Position numbers and translations under genes: made by a program
Source: Lamellibrachia columna
Lineage: Eukaryota > Annelida > Polychaeta > Sabellida > Siboglinidae
Direction of reading: 5' to 3'
Length of the DNA: 64,000 nucleotides
NCBI GenBank assembly: GCA_963662155.1
Contig: OY759271.1
Location: 15,013,584 to 15,077,583, forward strand
Shown: in pieces, positions 41,095 through 50,868 of the stretch
How positions within the stretch are numbered: position 1 is the stretch's first letter
Layout of the letters: the number at the start of each line of letters is the position of its first letter
Notes under the pieces: model-generated
The model's input: only the letters and a program-made list of their open reading frames with translations
The model's database searches: none
Told to the model about the DNA's origin: nothing

Positions 41095-41475
41095 TGGTGG
41101 ACTTTGGCTTGTGCACTTCCACCCGTCTTGTCTTTTTTGACACTGGTCAGTCACTGTTGGTGGACTTTGGTTTGTGTGCTCCCACTCGTTTTGTCTTTTT
41201 TGACATTGGTCAAGCGCTGTTGGCGGACTTTGACTTGTGTGCTTCCACTCGTCTTGTCTTTTTTTGACACTGGTCAGTCGCTGTTGGTGAACTTTGGCTT
41301 GTGCGCTCCCACTCACATTGGTCAGTCGCTGTTGGTGGACTTTGGCTTGTGCGTTTCCACTCGTCTTGTCTTTTTCACACTGGTCAGTCGCTGTTGGTGG
41401 ACTTTGTCTTGTGCGTTTCCACTCGTCTTGTCTTTTTGACACTGGTCAGCCGCTGTTGGTGGACTTTGGCTTGTA
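41095..41475 (+). repeat. 62-bp tandem array, left arm
   Basis: About six units containing TGTTGGTGGACTTTGGCTTG and CTTGTCTTTTTGACACTGGT, mostly 60-63 bases. One unit is shortened near 41,310. Confidence 0.9.
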
Positions 41476-42975
41476 GTTGTAGGTATTTGGACCTACAATA
41501 CATAAAGTAGCAGGTCTTTGGACCTACAATACATAAAGTTATAGGTCCTTGAACACACAAAACATAAAGCAGCAGGTCTTTGGGCCTACAATACATAATG
41601 TTGTAGGGCTTTGGGTCCTACAATACATAATGTTGTAGGGCTTTGGGTAGGTATTTGGACCTAAAATACACAAAGTTGTATGTCCTTGGACCTACAATAC
41701 ATAAAGTTGTAGGTCCTTGGACCTACAATACATAAAGTAGCAGATCTTTGGACATACAATACATAAAGTTGTAGGTCCTTGAACCCACAAATCATAAAGT
41801 AGCAGGTCTTTGGACCTACAAAACGTAAAGTTGTAGGTCCTTGGACCTACAATACATAAAGTAGCAGGTCTTTGGACCTACAATACATAAAGTAGCAGGT
41901 TTTTGGACCTACAATACATAAAGTAACAGGTCTTTGGACCTACAATGCATAAAGTTGCAGGTCTTTGAACCTACAATATATAAAGTAGCAGGTCTTTGGA
42001 GCTACAATATATATAAAGTAGCAGGTCTTTGGACCTACAATACATGAAGTAGCAGGTCTTTGGACCTCCAATATATAAAGTTGTAGGTCCTTTAACCCAC
42101 AAAACCTAAAGTAGCAGGTCTTTGGACCTACAATACATAAAGTAGCAGGTCTTTCGACCTACAATACATAAAGTTGTAGGTTTTTGGACCTACAATACAT
42201 AAAGTAACAAGTCTTTGGACCTACAATACATAAAGTTGTAGGTCCTTGGACCTATAATACTTAAAGTTGTAGGTCCTTGAACCTACAAAACATAAAGTAG
42301 CAGGTATTTGGACCTACAGTAAATAAAGTTGTAGGTCCTTGGACCTACAATACTTAACGTTGTAGGTATTTGGACCTACAATACATAAAGTTGTATGTCC
42401 TTGGACCTACAATGCATAAAGTCGTATGTCCTTGGACCTACAATACATAAAGTAGCAGGTATTTGGACCTACAATACATAAATTAGCAGGTCTTTGGACC
42501 TACAATACATAAAGTTGTAGGTCCTTGGACCTACAATACATAAAGTTGTAGGTCCTTGAACCTACAAAAACCTAAAGTAGCAGGTCTTTGGACCTGCAGT
42601 ACATAAAGTTGTAGGTCCTTGGACCTACAATACATAAAGTTGTAGGTATTTGGACCTACAATACATAAAGTTGTAGGTCCTTGGACCTACAATACATAAA
42701 GTAGCAGGTATTTGGACCTTCAATACATAAAGTAGCAGGTCTTTGGACCTACAATACATAAAGTAGCAGGTCTTTGGACCTACATTACATAAAGTAGCAG
42801 GTCTTTGGACCTACAATACATAAAGTTGTAGGTCTTTTGACCTACAATACAAAAATATGTAGGTTTTTGGAACTACAGTACATAAAGTAGCAGGTCTTTG
42901 GATCTATAATACATAAAGTAGTAGGTCTTTGGACCTACAATACATAAAGTTGTAGGTCCTTGAACCTACAAAAAC
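41476..42975. repeat. 31-bp satellite-like array at the centre of the fold-back element, about 48 copies
   Basis: Units of TACAATACATAAAGTTGTAG plus GTCCTTGGACC, with GTAGCAGGTCTTTGGACC variants. Every unit contains GGTCC-TT-GGACC or GGTCTTTGGACC, an inverted repeat able to form a small hairpin. Period about 31 bases throughout, with only a few indels. No coding potential. Confidence 0.93.
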
Positions 42976-43710
42976 CAATGTCAAAAAAGACAAGACGAGT
43001 GGAAGCGCACAAGCCAAAGTCCACCAACAGCGCCTGACCAATGTCAAAAAATACAAGACGGGTGGAAGGGCACAAGCCAAAGTCCACCAACAGCGACTGA
43101 CCAGTGTCAAAAAGACAAGACGAGTGGGAGTGCACAAGCCAAAGTCCACCAAAAACGACTGACCAATGTCAAGAAAGACAAGACGAGTGGGAGCGCACAA
43201 GCCAAAGTCCGCCAACAGCGACGGACCAATGTCAAAAAAGACAAGACGAGTGGAAACGCACAAGCCAAAGTCCACCAACAGCGACTGACCAATGTCAAAA
43301 AAAAGACAAGACGAGTGGGAGCGCACAAGCCAAAGTCCACCAACAGCGACTGACCAGTGTCAAAAAAGACAAGACGAGTGGAAACGCACAAGCCAAAGTC
43401 CACCAACAGCGGCTGACCAGTGTGAAAAAGACAAGACGAGTGGAAACGCACAAGCCAAAGTCCACCAACAGCGACTGACCAATGTGAGTGGGAGCGCACA
43501 AGCCAAAGTTCACCAACAGCGACTGACCAGTGTCAAAAAAAGACAAGACGAGTGGGAGCACACAAGTCAAAGTCCGCCAACAGCGCTTGACCAATGTCAA
43601 AAAAAGACAAAACGAGTGGGAGCGCACAAACCAAAGTCCACCAACAGCGACTGACCAGTGTCAAAAAAGACAAGACGGGTGGAAGTGCACAAGCCAAAGT
43701 CCACCAACAG
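42976..43710 (-). repeat. 62-bp tandem array, right arm
   Basis: About 12 units, the reverse complement of the left-arm unit. It is roughly twice as long as its left counterpart, so the two arrays changed copy number independently after the arms were formed. Confidence 0.9.
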
Positions 43711-43890
43711 CTTTACAGTTTACCCATACCTCCTACAGTTTACCCATAACTCCTACAGTTTACCCATAATTCCTACAGGTTACCCATAACGCCTACAGTT
43801 TACCCATAATTCCTACAGGTTACCCATAACTCCTACAGTTTACCCATAATTCCTACAATTTACCCATACCTCCTACAGTTTACCCTGAAA
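43711..43890 (-). repeat. 20-bp tandem array, right arm
   Basis: About nine units of AGTTTACCCATAACTCCTAC, mirror of 40,975-41,090. Confidence 0.9.
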
Positions 43891-45915
43891 GTTTGCTGAC
43901 GATGCACTTTTTCTGGGTTTTTCCCGTAGTTTCACATTTAAAAAATTTCACATTTCAAATTTCGGTGAAATGCGAAACAGTGGCAGACCAATGTCAAAAA
44001 GACAAGACGAATGGAAGCGCACAAGCCCATGTTACATACCGGATCGATGTGTTTGGACACATTTCGCGGGAAATCTGGTTCAAGCCGGTTCAAACCGACG
44101 TGTCTTGACACATTTCGCGGGAAAACTGGGTTGACCTTTTAACTTCGCGGTGTTTATGGAAAATTCCATGACTTCATTCGAACGTTCCAGAAAGCGGCGG
44201 TGTTTTTTTGTTGACCTTGACCTTTTGACCTTTTGACCTCGCGGTGTTTATGCAGACTCGTATCATTATAGACAATATGTAGGTGTCAACGCGAAACGAC
44301 ATACGTCGAAAAGTTCTCGATATAATGCAATGATGCGATATGCGTCGTATAGCTTACATGCACGGCTACGTTTTTCCCGCTGCATGCACGAATATTCGCC
44401 CGCTAGGTTTCAGTCTGCTAGCAGGGTGAAAATGCTGGATCGTGTTTCTTTTCGTGAGCGTGGAAAATTCCATGACGTCGTTTGAACGTTCCAGAAAAGA
44501 AGAAAAAAACTACATGAAACCGGTTCTGTACCCAGACACGTCTCGAAAAGCGCTTCATAATCGTCAGTATTAAACCGAAGACGACAGAATTAGGGTTACT
44601 AACCCTAACCCTAACTGGCAATTGCATAAGTACAACAGGTCGGTGATCTTTGAACTTTGACCTTTCATTAAGGTTACTAACCCTACAGGGTTCATATTAG
44701 GGTTCACTACAGACGACAGAATTAGGGTTACTAACCTTAGCCCCAACTGGCAATTGAATAAGTACAAAAGGTCGGTGACCTTTGACCTTTCATTAGGGTT
44801 ACTAACCCTACAGGGTCCGTATTAGGGTTCACTACAGACGTCAGAATTAGGGTTACTAACCCTAACCCTAACTGGCAATCGTATCAGCACAAAAGTCGGT
44901 GACCTTTGACCTTCGACCTTACCCCGCAGCGCCGTCTGGTAATCGTATCAGCGCAAAACAACATGGCACAAACAAGATGGCAGCCTCCATAGAGAGGTCA
45001 CGTGATATACAAATGAAGAGCTGTGACGTCGTAAGTCACGTGACTGCTCTCGACCCATCAGAACCGTCGACACATTTGACCTTGACCCGTAGCGCCCTCT
45101 GGTGACCGTATCAGCGCAAAACAACATGGCAGCAAAACAAGATGGCGGCCTCCATAGAGAGGTCACGTGATATGCAAATGAGGAACTGTGACGTCGTAAG
45201 TCACGTGACTGCTCTCGACCAATCAGAACCGTCGACACAATTGAACCGTAGCGCCCCCTGACGACGGTTTCACCACAAAAGGGTGCAATTTATGCAAATT
45301 GATGCAAATGAGCTGTGACGTCATAGGTCACGCGATAATATTACCACAAAACAGTGCCTCAGGGGCGATAATAGGGGATTACATCGTGGCGCCCCCTGGT
45401 GGTGAAACTGCTCTCGACCAATCAGATGGTTACCCAAAATGTCCTCATTTTGAGCGATAATAGGGGATTTTCACGTGGCGCCCCTGGCGGCAATAAGCGC
45501 ACGACCAATCAGAATGCTCCATTTCAAATTTCGAACAATCAGAAGCTTACCCAAAATCTCTTCATTTTTACTGATTCAGAATTGCACACATACTACTCAG
45601 GTTGTTTTTCTTTCATAACATGGTACACCAACAGTCTACGCGAAAAGTCTCCAAGCATCACAGGACATCAGGTCCAGTGAACTGAACAGTTTTGCTGATT
45701 TTTTATTGGACCTGATTTTATCCTAGCCTAGAGATACTTTAAGCAGGTTCCCGATTAATTCACCAGAAGCACTCCGCGCACTATGGAGATAATTATAACT
45801 AACTATGATCGACATAGCGTATATTTTTATGTATGTATGTTTGTATGTGGTTATGTTCACGTTTTCCTCCTTGTTGACATTACCTGATTAACTACAAGTA
45901 ACTACAACTGATAAG

Positions 45916-48474
45916 ATGGAAAAGTTCCTTGCTCCAGCGCCGTTCACGGAGGGTGCTAATCTCCCAGAGCAGTGGAAACGCTACATCAAAACATTCGGCC
46001 AGTTTCTTCGAGCATCGAAAAAGGCCAATTGCGGTGACGGGGTCAAGGTCGCGTTGTTGTTATGTACTATAGGCGACAGGGGAAACGATATTTATGACTC
46101 GTTTACATACGCAGCGGGCGAATCGGACCAGAATTACGCTAATGTGTTAGCAAAATTCGAGAGTTTCTGCAAACCTCGTACCAACACTGTGGTGATGAGA
46201 CATCAACTGTTAACGTTAAAACAGGGCCATATGTCTATCGACGAATTCCTGACTGCATTGCACAAGATAGCACGTGACAATGATCTAGGTGACTTGTACG
46301 ATACACTGGTCCTACAAGCACTGCTATTAGATATTGAGAGCGACCGACTTCGACGCCGTCTATTCGAACAGACTGAGCCAATCACTCTAGAGCGAGGTAT
46401 TGCGATGTGCAGAATATCGGAAGCGGCAGCAGCCGACATGAGAACGTTGAAGGTGGACGAAGCGGTGCATGCAGTGAACAGTAAGGTGACCAAGAAAAAG
46501 GTGTATTCACATAAAAAGGTCAAGAGCAGCTCGTCTGTTCGAAGCTGTGGTAATTGTAGATCCGAACACGCATCAAGGCAATGCAAAGCCTACGGTCTGA
46601 AGTGTCACAAATGTGGAAAATATAATCATTTTCAAAAGTGTTGTCGATCGAAAGTGCGAGCCACAGTACACATGGTTGGTGAAACAGAGTCACAAACAGA
46701 GTCGGATTCGGGGGACTCTCTCTTATGCATCGAAGTGGAACGCCGTGACAGAAAACTAATCGCAAGTACGTACGTGGAAACTACAGGTGCCAAAGTGGTG
46801 AGACGAAAGATGAACTTTCAGCTTGACTCGGCTACAACATGTAACATGCAAGCGAAGTCTGACTTTCATCTGCTCGGTAGCCCTTCTCTACACGATGCCG
46901 ATACTACACTGGAGCTGTATGACGGATCTTTCAAACGTCCACTTGGCTGGTGTAAACTGAAGATCAAGGGGCAGTACTGGAAATTCAACGTCATGGCCAC
47001 ATCAAACTTCAGTTTGTTGTCACTGGATACGTGCGTACGATTGGGTCTTATACAGTATCCTGAGTACGTGAACTTGCTTGCGGAGAACTCTGTCAACCAT
47101 GTGCTACAAAACTACACTGCTGCATTTGAAGGAGTTGGTTGTCTCACAGGAGAATACCATCTGGAAGTCAGCCCGGATGTTCTCGCAGTCCAGAATCGGC
47201 CCAGGAAGATCCCGTTATCCATGAAAAAGGATGTCAAGGCCAAGATCGACTTTCTGGTAAAGAACGACATTCTAGAGAAAGTGGAGCACCCCACCCCCTG
47301 GATCAGCAGCCTGCAACCTGTAAGGAAACCAAATGGCAAGATTCGTCTGCGCATCGATCCACTTGAACAAAGCTATCCGCAGAAACCATTTTCCGATGCC
47401 CACTCTCGATGATGTGCTACCAGAGCTAGCACAGGCAAAGATCTTCTCCTTGTGTGACGCGAAGGATGGTTTCTTGCAAGTAAAGCTGTCTGAAAGATCA
47501 AGTGCCCTGACGTGCTTCTGGACCCCATTCGGACGATACAAGTGGAAACGAATGCCGTTCGGAATCATCTCTGCGCCAGAGGAATTTCAACGCAGGCTCT
47601 CCAACGCCCTTGCTGGATTGCCAGGAGTGACAATAGTGGCGGACGACATCCTGATCTATGGAAAAGGTGACACCATGAAAGAAGCGAGAGAGGATCACGA
47701 CAATAACCTGAAACAACTACTGGAGAGGTCATGCCAAATCAATCTCAAGCTAAACCTGAGTAAATGTCGTTTTCATATGACGGAAATACCTTACATAGGA
47801 CATATTCTGACCTCCGAATGAGTGAAGCCAGATCCAGGCAAGGTTTCAGCCATCGAACAGATGGAGCCACCCAGGAACTCAGCTGAAGTCAGACGCTTCT
47901 TTGGCCACGTAAACTATCTGAGCAAGTTCTTGCCGAACCTATCTGCAGAAGGAGAGCCATTGAGACGCCTTATCAACCTGCCAGATGATGAGTTCTGTTG
48001 GGGGCGAGATCAAGAACAAGCGTTCGAAAAGCTAAAACAAATGACATCATCAGAAACGATGTTGAGATACTACGACCCAAACTTACCAGTTGTCCTGCAG
48101 ACGGATGCGAGTTCTGTTGGACTCGGGGCAGTCCTGCTCCAACAAGGGAGACCTGTGGCATATGCCTCTCGCGCCCTGACTGACTGTGAGCGCAATTACG
48201 CACCATTGGAATTGGAATGCTTGGCGATCGTGTTCGCCACAACGAAGTTTGACCAGTATTTCTTCGGACACCCAGATGTTACCATACACACCGACCACTG
48301 ACCATTAGAGGCGATACTCCACAAATATCTGCTAAGAGCGCCGAAACGACTTCAAACTATGATTCTCTCACTACAGAGGTATACGCTAAAAGTGGTATAC
48401 AAACCAGGGACGGAGCAAGTAATTGCAGATATGCTGTCGCGAAGCCTGTCTAAAGACAGTGGGAAAGGAACCCT
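45916..48474 (+). mobile_element. Ty3/gypsy-type retroelement gag-pol, broken and truncated after RNase H
   Basis: 45,916-47,412 is open. It holds a Gag-like N-terminus, two zinc knuckles (CGNCRSEHASRQC and CHKCGKYNHFQKC, with the second lacking a glycine), an aspartic protease core FQLDSATTC, then the RT start DILEKVEHPTPWISSLQPVR. A frameshift near 47,345 leads to the next frame (47,333-47,821) with RKPNGK/LCDAKDGFLQVKL, FGIISAPEEFQ and the catalytic VADDILIYG. In-frame TGA stops lie at 47,819-47,821 and 48,299-48,301. RNase H follows (LQTDASSVGLGAVLLQ, HTDH) up to ADMLSRSL. No integrase, chromodomain or LTR is present. The sequence stops where the Polinton is proposed to begin. Confidence 0.88.
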
Positions 48475-48719
48475 AGTAGTTATAGTGCTCCTTTGACCAA
48501 GCCAAAGAGTCGCCCAGTATGGAGGGTCACTGTGACTTCCGGTCGCAGAGCCTTCTGGGTACCGTGAGCGCCTCCTGGCGGCGACCTATATCCCTATGCA
48601 AAGGTAAAGGCTCATCAGTGGTGACCCCTGACCCTAACGGAGTGACCACTACCCTAACGTGACCGCTACCCCAGACCCTCAAGGAGCGAGATAATTTTAA
48701 TTGTACCCCAACGCATTTA

Positions 48720-48830
48720 ACCCCTGGCTCGTTGTCGTCCGCGGTACCCTATCCGCATTCTATAGCCGACAACCACCCGGTTCGTTGTAGCCCGCGATAC
48801 CCTATCTGCATTCTGTAGCCTACATGGATG
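48720..48830 (+). repeat. Two-copy 55-bp direct repeat near the Polinton left end
   Basis: GGCTCGTTGTCGTCCGCG-GTACCCTATCCGCATTCT is repeated as GGTTCGTTGTAGCCCGCG-ATACCCTATCTGCATTCT. Likely part of the terminal repeat region. Confidence 0.7.
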
Positions 48831-48954
48831 TGTGTATAAATATTCATCCGTTCGTTATTGTATGTGGTAGCAGGGTGAAACGTGGTCATATTTCTTTTAC
48901 TAGCGTCGTTAACCGACAAAATCGACACAACACCTCATTGAATGAAGTCACAAA

Positions 48955-49150
48955 GAAACTTTATTATTTAAAAATAACGATACATCAGATCATAGTAATA
49001 CAATTATTTAAAAATAGCCATATATCAAATCATATTAAAGCATAGTCATATAAATATCGTTCTTCGCTTTATTTAAAAATAGCCATATATCAAATCATAT
49101 TAAAGCATAGTCATATAAATATTGTTCATCGTTCTTCGCTTTATTTAAAA
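48955..49150. repeat. Direct repeats of about 70 bp, three partial copies
   Basis: A unit with ATTTAAAAATAGCCATATAT, then CAAATCATATTAAAGCATAG, occurs twice fully (from about 49,008 and 49,076) and once in a shortened form upstream. It lies between the left end and the 3' end of the minus-strand genes. Confidence 0.8.
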
Positions 49151-49174
49151 CATAGTGTTCATCGTTCTTCGATC

Positions 49175-49447
49175 TCAATCGAAGTTCAGGCGTGGCAGCG
49201 ACTTCCCGCATCTGTCTATGAGTTTGGTAGGCCGTTGTCCACGTCGGGTGTTGCGTGTCTTGACGGCTTCGATCAATTCGCCCATCACGGCCTCCCATAT
49301 CCATCTGCGATCAGAGCGCGGCAGGCGTGCTAGTGCCTCTTTGTCTAATCGTGCTAGCGATATTCGTGGCTCGCCTCGGGCGTTGCATGCTAGCGACATT
49401 TCCATCTCCACCCGCGCAAGCGGCCGAATCATCCCAAGTTCTGTCAT
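49175..49447 (-). CDS. Unrecognised 90-residue protein at the Polinton left end
   Basis: An open frame starting MTELGMIRPLARVEM and ending CGKSLPRLNFD. It is moderately basic with no recognised domain. Its ATG overlaps the TGA of the neighbouring minus-strand gene as ATGA. The codons just before its ATG would read TKWAAVMTEL, echoing RQWPAVMEEL in the neighbour's exon 2, so the two may be duplicated modules or two exons of one product. I know no homologue. Confidence 0.4.
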   Translation of the reverse strand: MTELGMIRPLARVEMEMSLACNARGEPRISLARLDKEALARLPRSDRRWIWEAVMGELIEAVKTRNTRRGQRPTKLIDRCGKSLPRLNFD

Positions 49448-50272
49448 AACGGCAGCCCACTTTGTCTGTGCTCAAGAAAGGAAGCATAATCGTTACATTC
49501 ACCATCCCAACTTTCTGTAGCCGCAGGGCTGTCGTAGCCATCATCGTCGTCATCATTGTCTATGCGCGGTATATAGCGACACAGTTCCTCCATCACAGCT
49601 GGCCACTGTCGTCTATGGAAGCTGAAAACCAGAGTGAAAGACACATAAAAATCGAGCCATTGTTAAAGGTACATTCGAGACTTTGTTAAAAGTATGCTAT
49701 ATACGTTTCTTAAATAACACATGCGTGTGTTAATAAGCTATGAGAAACCCGAGACCGACGAAAGGCGTACTTTCGACCCGACTCACTAGCGAAGTCGGCC
49801 TGATGGTTTTTATTACTAGGCCGGTGGCAAGCGACTACCAAGCGTGTAGAAAGTAGGCCACGCACAGACGATATCAGTGACCCGACGACCCGGCTCGGCT
49901 CGTGGTTTTTATGGCTAGGCCGCCAGCCGACTAGCAAGCGGCGTGTAGAAGTAGGCCACGCACAGACGATAACAGTGACCCGAAGACCCAGCTCGGCTCG
50001 TGTGTTTTTTATGAGTAGACTTCTAGCAACCGGCTACCAAGCGTTGCGAAATAGGCAACAGTCGCATAAAAGATGTCTCTTAAAGTTAAATTATGTGTAA
50101 TGTAGATGCTTTTAAAAGCTTTTAAAAGCATAGGAGTATGTATTAGTTACCAATCGTGCAAACAACGACAGACATTATGTACTTACGAGCGATGCAGTAG
50201 CAGGGTCAAAGCGACCCCGAGTTCGACGTAGACGACCATCAGATCGGAGAATAGCGCAACGTTAGACAGCAT
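49444..50272 (-). CDS. Two-exon minus-strand gene, unrecognised product (about 87 aa)
   Basis: Exon 1 is 50,272-50,187 (starts MLSNVALFSDLMVVYVELGV). The donor is GTAAGT at 50,186-50,181. The acceptor TGGTTTTCAG ends at 49,622. Exon 2 is 49,621-49,444 and ends in TGA. Phases match (86 + 178 = 264 bases, 88 codons). Exon 1 is hydrophobic, possibly a membrane anchor or signal. Exon 2 has WPAVMEELCRYIPRI followed by an Asp run. A TATA box lies about 80 bases upstream of the start. The intron holds three diverged direct repeats. No homologue recognised. Confidence 0.5.
49780..50060. repeat. Three diverged direct repeats of about 110 bp inside the intron
   Basis: GTAGGCCACGCACAGACGAT and GACCC(G/A)GCTCGGCTCGTG recur at about 49,852-49,905 and 49,945-50,002. 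A weaker third copy, without the GCCACGC block, lies on each side. Confidence 0.75.
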
Positions 50273-50352
50273 CTTGACGTCAGAAGCAACAACAGCGACG
50301 ACAGCAACAGAACGACGGTAAGTGTATAAAGAAATATCTAGTCTGAGAACGG

Positions 50353-50361
50353 CCTTATATA
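50353..50361 (-). promoter_or_regulatory. TATA box for the leftward gene
   Basis: TATATAAGG on the minus strand, about 80 bases before the ATG at 50,272, a distance that leaves room for a short leader. Confidence 0.55.
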
Positions 50362-50527
50362 CCAAACTGTAAACAATGCAGACAGCTGACATAAGCCACT
50401 ATAACACAATAACAAATCTGTCAAAGTCAGAAAGTTATGCGAAAAAGAAACGCCAGACAGCCGCTAGGAAACAATAATAATAAAATTTATCGAAGTGGAA
50501 CGCGAAAAACAACTCCCAAACCCGCTA

Positions 50528-50805
50528 GAACAATAAGCAATCCCTCACAACGAAAAATATGTTCGTTAAGTCTGTCACAGAAGTGTCAGAGAATCGACGC
50601 TGAAAGCAAAATCCCATCTATCACGTGTAAAAAACCAAGTCAGTGCGTCCTAGACCAACGTTGCATCGAATTCCAGATAATCGACGTAAAACAATAAGCA
50701 ATCCCTCACAGCGATAAGGCCGCCGCAGAAGTATCAACTAACCCACGCTGAAACCGAAATCCCATTTATCACGCGTAAAAAACCAAGTCAACGAGTCCTA
50801 GGTAA
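50528..50805 (+). repeat. Two-copy direct repeat (about 120 bp) upstream of the NADAR gene
   Basis: AACAATAAGCAATCCCTCAC ... ATCCCAT(C/T)TATCACG(T/C)GTA ... AAAAACCAAGTCA(G/A) occurs at about 50,528-50,655 and again at about 50,690-50,805, with an internal deletion or divergence in the second. It sits between divergent genes, so it may be a duplicated promoter or origin-like region. Confidence 0.8.
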
Positions 50806-50868
50806 ATGTTGTATAATATCACCGGTATTAAATACAGTGCATGTAATTTTGAACAACATAAAATCAGA

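Larger units (their letters stand above)
39288..45597. mobile_element. 6.3-kb fold-back (long inverted repeat) element with 6-bp target duplication
   Basis: The left end AGTAGTATGTGTGCAATTCT is the inverted copy of the right end. The outer 100 bases of the arms differ at only about three positions. Arms of roughly 1.7 kb (39,288-40,970 and 43,890-45,597) are followed inward on each side by a 20-bp array, a 62-bp array and a shared central 31-bp array. The symmetry centre is about 42,427. CAGGTT stands immediately outside both ends (39,282-39,287 and 45,598-45,603). Identical translations on opposite strands are mirror images, not genes. The AG...CT termini with a 6-bp duplication recall Polinton-type integration. 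Arms are rich in TCACGTGAC, TGACGTCA, CCAATCAGA and CTCF-like words. Confidence 0.88.

Noticed and set aside
41476..42975. Regular short repeats that could suggest a CRISPR array
   Set aside because: No unique spacers, eukaryotic context, and units are contiguous 31-mers.
39615..45238. Open frames with identical translations on opposite strands
   Set aside because: Mirror copies in the fold-back arms and tandem arrays; repeat-derived, no domain.
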